A stretch of 43,853 bases of DNA from an uncultured Endomicrobiia bacterium (GTDB lineage: Bacteria; Elusimicrobiota; Endomicrobiia; Endomicrobiales; Endomicrobiaceae), in NCBI GenBank assembly GCA_938040055.1, contig CALHWY010000010.1:1-43853 (forward strand), read 5' to 3'. Positions 1 through 9,900 of the stretch are shown here, piece by piece. The translations under genes and the position numbers were made by a program. The notes under the pieces were generated by a model. That model had not been told where the DNA came from, ran no database searches, and saw only the letters and a list, made by a program, of their open reading frames with translations. Each line of letters begins with the position of its first letter. The first letter of the stretch is position 1.

Positions 1-104
1 AGCGCTGTCTTCCGCTTCGCTTCAGACCCGGGGCGCTCACAGACAAACCTGATTTACTCGCGCCCGCGGCAGACCTGTCCTCGTTATTCCTCGGACTGCC
101 GCCC
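1..104 (-). repeat. GC-rich structured repeat, copy 1
   Basis: This 104-bp stretch is repeated at 201-304 with three differences. Read on the minus strand it folds into successive hairpins. One has an outer stem GCGGCAG/CTGCCGC (66-72 with 96-102), an inner stem GTCC/GGAC and a 12-nt loop GAGGAATAACGA, in which GA/GA can form tandem G-A pairs. A second has outer arms AGCGC/GCGCT and inner arms GTCT/AGAC around an AGCGAAGCG core flanked by GA. The copy runs into the left window edge, so its far end is unknown. On the minus strand it directly follows a tRNA-like 5' half. It could be a structured RNA or a small palindromic element; I do not recognise the family. Confidence 0.75.
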
Positions 105-121
105 AGCTGAGCTACAGCCCC
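102..121 (-). pseudogene. 5' half of a tRNA-Ala-like gene fused to a structured repeat
   Basis: Read on the minus strand, the 20 bases starting at 121 are GGGGCTGTAGCTCAGCTGGG, with the acceptor 5' strand, TA, and D-arm of a tRNA of the Ala (or Ile) type. At the D-loop the tRNA stops and the GC-rich repeat begins. No anticodon arm, T-arm or 3' acceptor strand follows before the window edge, so this is not a complete tRNA here. A promoter-like sequence precedes it. It could be an att-like remnant of an insertion into a tRNA gene, or the head of a tRNA-mimicking RNA. The 3' half, if it exists, would lie left of the window. Confidence 0.6.
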
Positions 122-130
122 ATTATGAAA

Positions 131-160
131 GTTATACTCGGAAAGTATACTAAAATTCAA
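131..160 (-). promoter_or_regulatory. Sigma-70-like promoter for the tRNA-half/repeat transcript
   Basis: On the minus strand, TTGAAT (155-160) and TATAAC (131-136) are separated by 18 bp and sit about 10 bases before the tRNA-like 5' end, a normal spacing for a tRNA promoter. It suggests that the truncated tRNA head and the attached repeat are still transcribed. Confidence 0.45.
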
Positions 161-200
161 TTTCTCTTACCATCTTCACGAGCGCCGGTTTGAGGAACGA

Positions 201-304
201 AGCGCTGTCTTCCGCTTCGCTTCAGACCCGGGGCGCTCACAGACAAACCTGATTTCCCCGCGCCCGCGGCGGACCTGTCCTCGTTATTCCTCGGACTGCC
301 GCCC
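201..304 (-). repeat. GC-rich structured repeat, copy 2
   Basis: This is a second copy of the 104-bp repeat at 1-104, differing at only three positions. Unlike copy 1 it has no recognisable tRNA head. Additional flank is visible here: GGTTTG-type arms at 187-192 and 244-249 are complementary and enclose the second hairpin, extending the nested fold. The near identity of the two copies points to a recent duplication or to conversion between copies. Confidence 0.75.
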
Positions 305-391
305 GGCATCCGGAATGAACGTTTTTATTATAGCAATTATTTTCAATTTTACATAATGATTTGAAAATTTGTAAAATAAAAGCCGCCTGTA

Positions 392-420
392 TTGATATAC
401 GCCTTATTTTCGGCTATAGT
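392..420 (+). promoter_or_regulatory. Promoter upstream of the small exported protein
   Basis: TTGATA (392-397) and TATAGT (415-420) are separated by exactly 17 bp, close to the sigma-70 consensus. The predicted start of transcription is about 10 bases before the ATG at 438, giving a very short leader. Confidence 0.6.
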
Positions 421-437
421 TATGATGGTGCGTTAAA

Positions 438-944
438 ATGAAAAATAAAACAATCTCTTTGTTCATAGTTTTTTCTTTTTCGGCATGCATATTATGCGCG
501 CCGGTTCATATCTTTTTCCAAAACTTCAGCAAGAGTTCACTGTCTTTTAAAAGCTCCAATATCAAAGGCATTGCAAAAGACATTGTTTTTTCGGCGGATA
601 AAATAATTCCGCTTGAAGATTTTACGCAAAATATTAAAGCTCCGAAAAAGAAAATATTCGATTTTTCCGCTTTCCCGGCCGTTTTTTCAAAGGCTGCGAA
701 ACAAAAATTCTCCGCCGGAGAAAATTCCGAAAAATTTTTATTAAAAAAAACAGTCGGTTTTTCAACCGGTTTTCATTTCAACAATTTCTGCCGGCACCGA
801 TTGCGAACATGCGCGGATAATAATGACGCCGGTATTTTATTTATCTTTTTCATGCTTATATATATAGGTATGCTCAGGACCGTCGTTTATTTTAATAATA
901 AAAATATGATATTTGCGGCAAATGAAAAACCCCTGTTTGCATAA
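438..944 (+). CDS. Hypothetical membrane/exported protein, 168 aa
   Basis: I do not recognise a family. The N-terminus (residues 1-25) is a signal-peptide or anchor-like segment ending around CILCAP. A second hydrophobic stretch near residues 132-148 (GILFIFFMLIYIGML) looks like a membrane helix. The centre is Lys/Phe/Ser-rich without a known motif. A good promoter lies 10 bases upstream of the expected transcript start, but there is no strong Shine-Dalgarno sequence before the ATG. The stop codon lies inside the loop of a long hairpin terminator. The giant exported protein begins 46 bases further on in the same direction, so the two may be functionally linked. The gene could be real and lineage-specific, or a decayed relic; codon use does not decide this. 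Confidence 0.5.
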   Translation: MKNKTISLFIVFSFSACILCAPVHIFFQNFSKSSLSFKSSNIKGIAKDIVFSADKIIPLEDFTQNIKAPKKKIFDFSAFPAVFSKAAKQKFSAGENSEKFLLKKTVGFSTGFHFNNFCRHRLRTCADNNDAGILFIFFMLIYIGMLRTVVYFNNKNMIFAANEKPLFA

Positions 945-966
945 AACGGGGGTTTTTCATTTGCCG
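916..966. terminator. Bidirectional intrinsic terminator overlapping a stop codon
   Basis: Arms 916-938 and 944-966 pair almost perfectly around a 5-base loop, with one G-T pair. The core is an A-tract, CCCC...GGGG stem and T-tract, so it can terminate in both directions. The stop codon of the 168-aa gene lies in the loop region, and the giant gene's ribosome-binding site follows within about 10 bases. Confidence 0.75.
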
Positions 967-989
967 GCAGGATACTATGGGAGAAAATT

Positions 990-3900
990 ATGAATATCAA
1001 AAAAATTATTTCACTGCTTACCATACTGTGCTTCCTTATGACGTTTTCGGGGCAAAACCTGTTATGGGCGGCCGCGGAGAACGAAGCGGCAAACAGGAAA
1101 ATAGGGGCGGCCGAATTCGGTAAAATATTCGAAGATATTCCCTTGATTCCGGCGCGTTACGGCAAAGTCACATCCGTATCGAATTCGGGAAGCGCCGCCG
1201 TAGCCGTAAACATACAGGATCTGCATTGTCATCCCGAAGCGCAAAAAAACATAAACAATATAATAGGCATTCTGGACAAAAATTACAAAGTGCGCGGCAT
1301 ATTTGTCGAGGGAGCTTACGGGAAAGTCGATACCGGATGGCTTTGTGAAATAAAGGACAAATCTTTAAGGGAGGCGGTCGCGGGACGGATGATGGAAAAC
1401 GGCATGCTGAACGCTTCCGAATATTATGCGGCGACTAATGATAAAAAAGATTTTCTTCTCGGCCTTGAAGACAAATCCGTGCATGAGAAAAATATAAAAA
1501 GGCTGGGATATATTCTCAGCCGCCAGAAAATTTATAGCGAAACTCTTTCAAAAATCCGCAAAAACATGGAATACTGGGACGCGAAATATACAAATATAAG
1601 AAACAAGCGCTTTAATAAAACTCTGGACAAATACCGCAGGCAGGAAATAAGCACGGAAAGGTTTTATGTGATTTTATGCAAATATATGAAAAAAATCAAT
1701 AAAAACCCGCAGGATTACAATAATGTGCTTCCCGTTAAGCTTTCGGACTATCCGAATATGGAAAACTATCTGCTTGTTTCAAGGCTGAATTCCGAAATCG
1801 ACATGAAAAAAGTGCAGATACAGCTGCAGGCGCTGCTGGCTTTTTTAAAGGCCAAACTTCCGCAGCCGGCTTTTCAGATGTTTCTTGATGAAACGGGCAA
1901 TCTTTCCGACATAGAAAAGCTTGCGGCCGCGCTGTTCAATTTCAGCAGGCTTGCCGGCATAAACCTCAATATCAATTACGGACAGCTTAACGCTTTTTTC
2001 AAACTTCAGCAATTGAGCAGAAATATAAATCCGCTTGATCTTATAGCCGAAGAAAGACATTTAACGGAAAGGCTCAGAGCCGCTTTGTCTTACGACGGTA
2101 CGGAACTTGAAATATCTTTTCTCAATGATTTTGCTTCATACTTTTCGGATTATCTGCAAAATAAACTTTTGGCCGACGATTTCGCTTATTTTGATTCCAG
2201 ATTCGAAGATTTCAGGAAGCTTTATGCCAAATACGCCGTCATAAACGATCTCGCGGACATTGAAGAGGATTTCTCTCTTCTTACGGATTATTATAAGCTC
2301 AATGATAAAAGAAACGATATTTTCGCCGAAAATATTTTCAAAAAATGGGATTCGTACGGGCAAAAAGCGGAAAATACTTATTCGGACAACCCGGAGGAGA
2401 TATTTAAAAAAGCAAAAGAAATAGTGATAGTCGTGACCGGAGGATACCACAGTTACGGGCTTAAGCGGCTTTTCGCCGAAAACGGCATTACTTCGGTAAT
2501 AATAACGCCTTCGGTTACCACCGATATTGAGCAGGCTGAAATTACTTATGAGGAAATCGTAAAAAGCCAAAGCGAATTTCTCACTCAAGCGCTGGCTTTT
2601 ACCGTAATTTCCCAGGCGGAAAACGCCATGCAGTACAGAGCGCTGGCGCAAGCAAGCATATCTTTTCTGCAAAACACAAAATATACAAGCTCCAACATAA
2701 GCGATTTGGCGCAAAGGCTTAAATCCGTGGTGCATAACAGCGACATAAAAATTACCGAAGGCGAAACCGAAACGTCCATAAGGTTTAAAGACGGCAAAAC
2801 CATAACAATAGTCAAAAACGAAAAAGGTTTGATGGAACTTAAAAAAGACGGCGCCGTTTTCGCCCAGGCAAAGCCCCGCGCGCGTTTGAAAAAGAACATT
2901 CTGGCATTCGCGCGGGACGTATTTTCATACAGTCCTTCAATGCTTGCGATGTCTTCGCTTATGCCTGATATCGGTGCGCTTTTTACCGGTTACATACGGT
3001 TTGCCGAAGAAAGAAACTTATTTCTTGAAGAATACGGGCTTACCATGGCGGCTGCCGATTATGCCGCGAGCAAAAAAGAACCTGTAAAACGGATTTACGG
3101 AATAGAGCTGAATGCGCTGGCCAAACTTCCCGAACCGCTGCAAAACGCTTTTTTAAAAGCCCAGAAAGAAGCGGACAAAAGAGCGTTTGAAGAAAAAAAA
3201 GTTTTAAACGGCAAAGAACCGGGCTTTAAAGAAAATCTTCTTAAAATAGCCGCTTCTGTAATTATAGCCCTCGGAATTTTTTCTTCGCTTTCTCTCGCTT
3301 CAAAAGATAATTTTGATTTTAATTTCCCCGCCGGACATGCGGAGACCGTCGAATTTTCGCCGGCGCCGAATCTGCCGGCAAGCCGGATAATAAGCGCCAC
3401 GGGAGCGGTTAAATTCTTTCTTGGAGAACAAATAAATGAAAACGCGTCTGACGCCCGGAGAGCGGATTCCCCGCAAAACATAGAGAACTCACTGAGAGAA
3501 TCACAAAAAAAAGAGTCCGTAGATATTGTCAAAGAAGCTTATCTTCTCCTTCAAAATAAAGCGGGCATTGTTTTTGCGCAACAATATCCGGTTCTGTTTT
3601 TGCAAAATGTCAGCGGCGGCCGCATTAATTCTTCCTCGTCCGAAGCCGAGCACGGTTTCATAATCATCCCGGCTGAAATTCTTAAAGGCAAAAGCCGTCA
3701 GGAACAGGTCGGGATTGTCGCCGTAAAAATAGCCTATGAAGCCTCCCGCATAAAAAACAAATACGATATCGCTTCGGGAAAAATGACAAGGCTGCAAAAT
3801 GAAGCCGAAGCTTTCAAAGCCATGGCGCAGGCGATGAAAACCGCGCCGGGATACGACAAAGAATTAAAAAATCGGCAGCATATCGCGCAGGCTTTCCGGC

Positions 3901-6900
3901 ATATCAACGGAAAAAGCGGCGCGATAATGAGCCGCATAAACCGGAAAGAGCCCGGAATATCATTCTCGGATTTATATTATTCGGACATAGAAACCGCCGG
4001 AAGCTATAACGAAAAGCATGCCGACCAAATACCGGACGAGACGGTCTTAATAAAACTTTTCAATGCAAAATACGGCAATGCCGGAAACGCCCCTTATGAA
4101 TACGCGTTTTTAATAAATACGAAAACAGGCCGGATAATAAATGCCGAAACCGGAGACGAAGTTCAGGAAAGCCGTCTTGAACTGTCCGGCACAAAAAGTC
4201 AGGCGGACAAACTAGGTTTAAAGGGTTTCAGACGCGCTTTTTTTGCCGCCAGAACGGAGTTTATTCCTTCGCTTAAAAGAGGTTTTGCGCAAAGGCATAT
4301 TTCTTTCAGCGAAAAATCCGCGCGGTTGAGAAAAACCGGAGACATTGTCATAAAAAGCGCTACCGCCGCGGGAGCGGTTACAGGTCTTGCGCTTTCCCTT
4401 TCGCTGTCAGCTTCTTTTCTGTCTTTCGTATCGCTTCCGGCATTAATAGCCGGAGGAAGTATTGCCGCCGCAATACTGACGGCGGCTGGCGGATACGGTT
4501 TTAATATTACCGCGCATACTCTCTACAATCTTTTTGCGCCGAAAGGCTCCGAACTTACGCTTGAAAAAAAGAGAAGGAAATTTTATTATGCGGGGCTGCC
4601 GGAAGATTTCGATTTTAAACGGCGGGACATTTCCGGGAAACGGCAAAAAAAAGACAGGGAATACGGGGAATTTTATTTATTCGACGAAACAAGAAAGGAA
4701 GAGGCGTACGCGGGCAAAACGGCAGCGTCCGAAATTGAAATAAGCGAAGACGCCAAAATATACGAGCTTGCCGCGCCCGCAGATGCGCAAAGGATTTCCC
4801 GCAGCGAATTAAGAGAGCTTTTCGGGCAGGGATACGATATGATAAGCGGGCTGAACTCTTCAGGCGCGCCGGAATATATACTTATTAACAAAGGCGCCGT
4901 TGAAAATTGCGGATTTGAACGGTTCGCTGATGAAGACGAGGGTTTCCAAGTCTTGTCAAATTCGGAAAATACGGATTATTTGGAGGGCATAATCAAGTCC
5001 GCCGATATGCCTGCAATATTAAAATTCCACGCTTTCAACAGATTAGGGCGGTTGAATTACGATTTGTCGGAAATCGGAAAAACGCTTGTGAAAGAAGCCG
5101 AGCCTCTTTTGCGGGATTATATCGCAAACGACCGGAAAATACTTGAGGAAAATCCTCACAGAAACGCAAAACTGGGAGCGATAGGCGCAGCGGAAATAAT
5201 TCTGTTAAAGTCAAGGCATCCCGGCCTTGTCAAATTCGACTATAACCGTATAGCGAAAGAAACGGCGGAATTCCGCTGGACGGACAGGACTTTTGCCCCA
5301 CAAGACGGAGCGGGCATTGAATTCGGGAAGGATTATATATACGGACAAAAAGCTTTTCTGGTATTTTTACAGCTTGCCGTTCATGAATTCGCCCATAAAA
5401 TACAATTCGAACTCGTGAAGGATTTCGAACAGGACAGAATAAACAATACGGTCTCGGAAATATTCGCCGATTCCTTCAGTCTGCTTTTGAGCGCGGAACT
5501 GGAACTTGATTTGGAGCCTTTTAAAAACAATCTCGGTTACATTGACGCTTATGAGTCGGTTACCAATTCTTTCAAAACGGGAACGGAACTTGAAAGATCT
5601 TCCAATGATTCTTATGAGTTGGCAAGATCTTTTCTTTATCTTCTTTTAGAAAACAACGGAGGAAATTTGTCCGTCAGCCAGATTGTGAAACTGGCGGAAT
5701 CCGTTTTCAGCGTTATAGAAGAAAGCGCAGGGGTTTACGCCGAACTGGATCGGGAGCAAAAAATGGATTTTATAAAAGACTTCCGGCATTATTTCGGCGG
5801 GGCGGCGGAATATTTCAAAAAAATTCTTTCTCTCTGGTCAGGCGAAAAAGTCGAACTGCCTAAATTCAATTTCCGAGATATTCAATACGGGAAAGTGCCC
5901 GAAGAAGAAATTTTTAAAAAAGCCGTGGAAGATAATATTAAAAATTTCAGCTTCGCGCGCGCAAAAAAAACCGCCGGCAAAGAAACGGCGGAGAAAGAAA
6001 AAGACGCGGACGGCTTTTTCGCGCTGAACGCGGAAAATTTGGCCGGCGAGAATAAAAAGACGGCGGAAATGATAGCGCTGGCGCGCCGCAGTTTTAATTT
6101 GTCCGCGGACAAACGGTTTGATGAAAAAGAAGCCGGCGCCTCTCTTGCCGGGCTTTATCTTTATATAAAAAAATATCTGGACGAACTTATGGAACAAAAC
6201 CGCGCCATAAATCTCAGTTTACCGGAAGATATGCTGTTTTTGTCCGCTTTAAGCGTTTTTACCGGATATTTTTCAGCCGAAGGCCTGCCCAAGAGAGACT
6301 TTAAAAAGTTTTTCCCGGACATACATGCTTATGACAAAGTCTGGGGAATGATTTTTTACGCCCTGCCCGCGGCAAATCCGGACGATTTTGAGTTTTCGCG
6401 TTTTGTGGCGGACCTTCTTAAATCTTTCAGTTTCGCTTCAGAAGAATATGCGGACGATTTTGCCGTAAGGTCTCTTGAAATATTCGAATCAATGATTGAA
6501 AGTTTGCAGCGCCGCTATAAAGCTTCGCAGGAAATACCGCGGGAACTGATTGAAAGCGCGGAAGAGTTTTTCATTTCGTCTTTTGAGTTTGCGCCCGGAC
6601 GCGCGAACCGCCTTAATAAACTGCGGGAATTAATGCGCGGCGGGAGAATATCCTCTTTGCAGCTTAAAGAGGCGCTCAAAAGACTGTATGAAAAAAGCGT
6701 TGAAATAAGCGAAAAAAACGCTCTCGGCGCTTTAAAAGCCGCGCTGGAGAGGAAAGAAAAACTTTTGTCCGCTGTCGCGGAGACGGGAAGTATTCAGGCC
6801 GTGGAATACCAGTTTCTGGCAAATGAAACGGACAATGATATCGCGGATTTTCTAAATTTCGCCGGAGAGCGGAATTTGACCCTGCCTGAAGACATATCCG

Positions 6901-9900
6901 CAAAACTGGACGCTCTGTTTAAAGGAGAATCCGCGCAATATTTGGAAATTCTGCGCATAAGAAACGATAATGACGCTTTGGCGCGAAAGATAAAAGATTC
7001 AGGCAGCCTGAAAATAAAACTTTTCGCTTTTCTGCAGCTGCGCCTTAACGGATACGCTAAAGAAGCCGAAGGACTTTCGGATTCGCTCACAAAAGAAGCG
7101 CTCAATGCTCTGAAAATAGAAAACGATTTTGATCTGAAAGCTTCTTTAACCGGAGTCCATCTGCTTCTTATGTCGGAACTGGCGAAAATAAAAGAATTAA
7201 AAGCCGATCCTGCCGGCTCTTACATAAAAGCCGGCGGAGAAATAAAGCTTTTCAGAAAAATAGCCGCGGCTGCGCTTTGCAAAGAACCTTTTAACACCGA
7301 CAGGCCGGCAAAAGGCAATTCGTTTTTTCAGTTCAGCGATAAAAGCGTGAAATACCAAGCTCATGAACTCGGACACAATTATCTTTTTGCTCTGGCGGAA
7401 AATCTTACTCCCACGGATGACGCGAGAGCCGTCTTTCATGAATTTTTCGCCTATATATCGCAGTCTTTGCTGATGCCGGAAGCCGCTCCTTTTAAAGGCA
7501 AATTTCTGGATTTCGATCTTTTTGCGGCTTACGGGCAGCCTTTGCAGGAAAGCCATGAAGCGGCTATGGGCTTTTTTAATATTTTGCAGAATGTGATGAC
7601 GGGGCTTGGGCACGAATTTTCATGGGCTCATCTGGCAAAAGCGGCTTTGTTATCGGCGAAGAAAGCGGCAAAACAAGATTATGAGTCGCAAAGCGCGCTT
7701 CTTGTGCTTTTTTTAAATGAATTCGCCGAAACTGCGGCGCGGGAAATACCTTCTTTCGATAAAGACGCTTTTACGGAAGCTATGAAAGATTATTCTACTT
7801 TGCGCGGGGCGTTTTTGCTGGTAAGAAAAACGCTTCTTGAAAACGCTTTAAACGGAGCGCAGACAGGCAATTATGCAAGAACGCTTATGGAAAATGATTT
7901 TAAAATCGCCGACAACTATCTTTCTTACGATAAAAAGCAGTTGGAAAAGGTTTTCAGCGGCTCCGAAATGCAGTATCTGGAAAAAGTAATCCGCCATAGA
8001 AACGATATTGAAAAACTGAAAGCCGCGGCGCAAGACCCTTCAAATAAAATTCTGCACAGGATATTTGCGCTGAATCTGCTGGCGGCCGCCAATGTCTTCG
8101 GCGATTATGACGCCCTTATAAAAGATTTCGCTGCGGAATACGCGTCCGGAAAAATAAAAATAGAAAATAATTACGATTTAAGGGCCGTATTGACGGCGAT
8201 AAGCTTTTACTTGACGGCGGATTTTTATGAAAAGGAAGATCCCTCTTCAATAAATCAAAAATTGCGCGCCGTATGCCTTTCCATAATGACAGCCGTTATG
8301 CCGGAACGGGGAGCGGATGCGTCCGAAAAGAGCCTGAAAGAATTTTTAAGAGACGAGTTTTTTGAATTTTACGTTTATGATTTTTTTGACGATTTGCAAA
8401 AAAAGCTTGAAAGCTTTTCGCGGGAAAACATTATTCTTCCGCCGGCCGCGGCCGGAAAAAACGCGGAAAATTCCGGAAAAGAAATTGCCGGCAGGGATAA
8501 AAAAAGCCGGTCTTTGTCCGGAATACTGTCCGCTTCGCGGGCACTTAATGCCGATTTCGGCAGACTTTTCTCTTTGCAGGCGAAAAATGAAGAAGGCAAA
8601 GTGCTGAATTTATTGATTTCCGCAGAAGCCGAAAACATATTCAGGGGCAAAAACGTTTCAGGAAGCCTTATTTCTCTTTCTTATAATACGCAAAATTATC
8701 CCGTTCAAACCGGACAAGCCGCCGAAATCGTCAGAGATATAAATTTTTCCGCAGCTCTCGCGCTGGCAAACGGACTTTTCAAAGACCGGGACGGTTTTGA
8801 CCCGATGTCCGAAGCGGAGCAAATAAGCGATATATTAAACAATGCCTTTGTCCACGGAAATAATATGGATTTGTCAAAAAACATACTTATATACATAAGT
8901 GAAAACGGAAATGAAATACTTGTCATAAATGAAGAAAACCCCGAAAAACCTTCGCTTGAAAAACTCGCGGCGGCCGGAAAAGCTTCGCTTTTCGGGGCGG
9001 GAATCGGAACGGCGGCAGCGAATGATTATATGTTTGCCAGAACGTCTGACGGAGAAAAAAATCTTTTTATAGGCAGCATTCTGACGGGGCTGTCTAAAGA
9101 TGACGGGCGGAAAGATATTGCAGGCATCGAATGGAAAAGCCCTTCCGAACTGGAGCGGACAAATTATCCGGTGTTTGAAATTCCCGGGCTTGCCGAGGGG
9201 ATGGAGACGGATGTCTCGGCCGTAAGCGGGAAAAAAGAGCGCTTTTTCACTTTAGAAAAACGCAACGGCAAAATTATACTTAAAAATTTGCGTAAATTTA
9301 AAAGAGTTTCCGGCATAAAACAGGAAAGCTTTGAGCCGGACATTTTCGAGCTTGCCGAAGAAAACGGAAAAACTTATATGGTTTCGGAATACTCCTTTGC
9401 CGAGTTCGGCGCAATACGCGCGGCGAAATCTTCTTTTGCGCAGGATGATTCCGGCAAACATTCAAGCCCGCGCCGGCAAAAAGAAAAAAGTTTAAGCGAA
9501 ACCGTTAAAGATAAACTGGATCTGAAAACGCTGGATTTGGATCTTTCAAAAGTTTTTACGGATTTTAAAATTCCCGCGGAAAAATACCGGCGGCAGGAAG
9601 CGGAATTTGCAGGTTCGGATCTTGTGGCCGGCCCTGAAATAATACATTATGTAAAATCGCTTTTTACGACCATGATCAACGGGCAAAAATCGCAAATTTC
9701 TCTAAACGACACGGTTTTAACGCTCGATTTCGGGAAAGCTCCTTTGGAGTTTTCCAGGCAGGATTACAGGACGGCTTCGAATGTTTTATTGCTTGTGGCC
9801 GGAGAGATAGCGCATTATATAGAGGAATCCGGACATTTCAGATATAGAGGCGTTTACAGATTGGACAGGGATATTTTCGAAATTCTTAAAAATGCTTTTG

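Noticed and set aside
1..304. CRISPR array
   Set aside because: Only two long copies of about 104 bp with one unrelated spacer; the structure is tRNA-linked, not CRISPR-like, and no cas gene is present.
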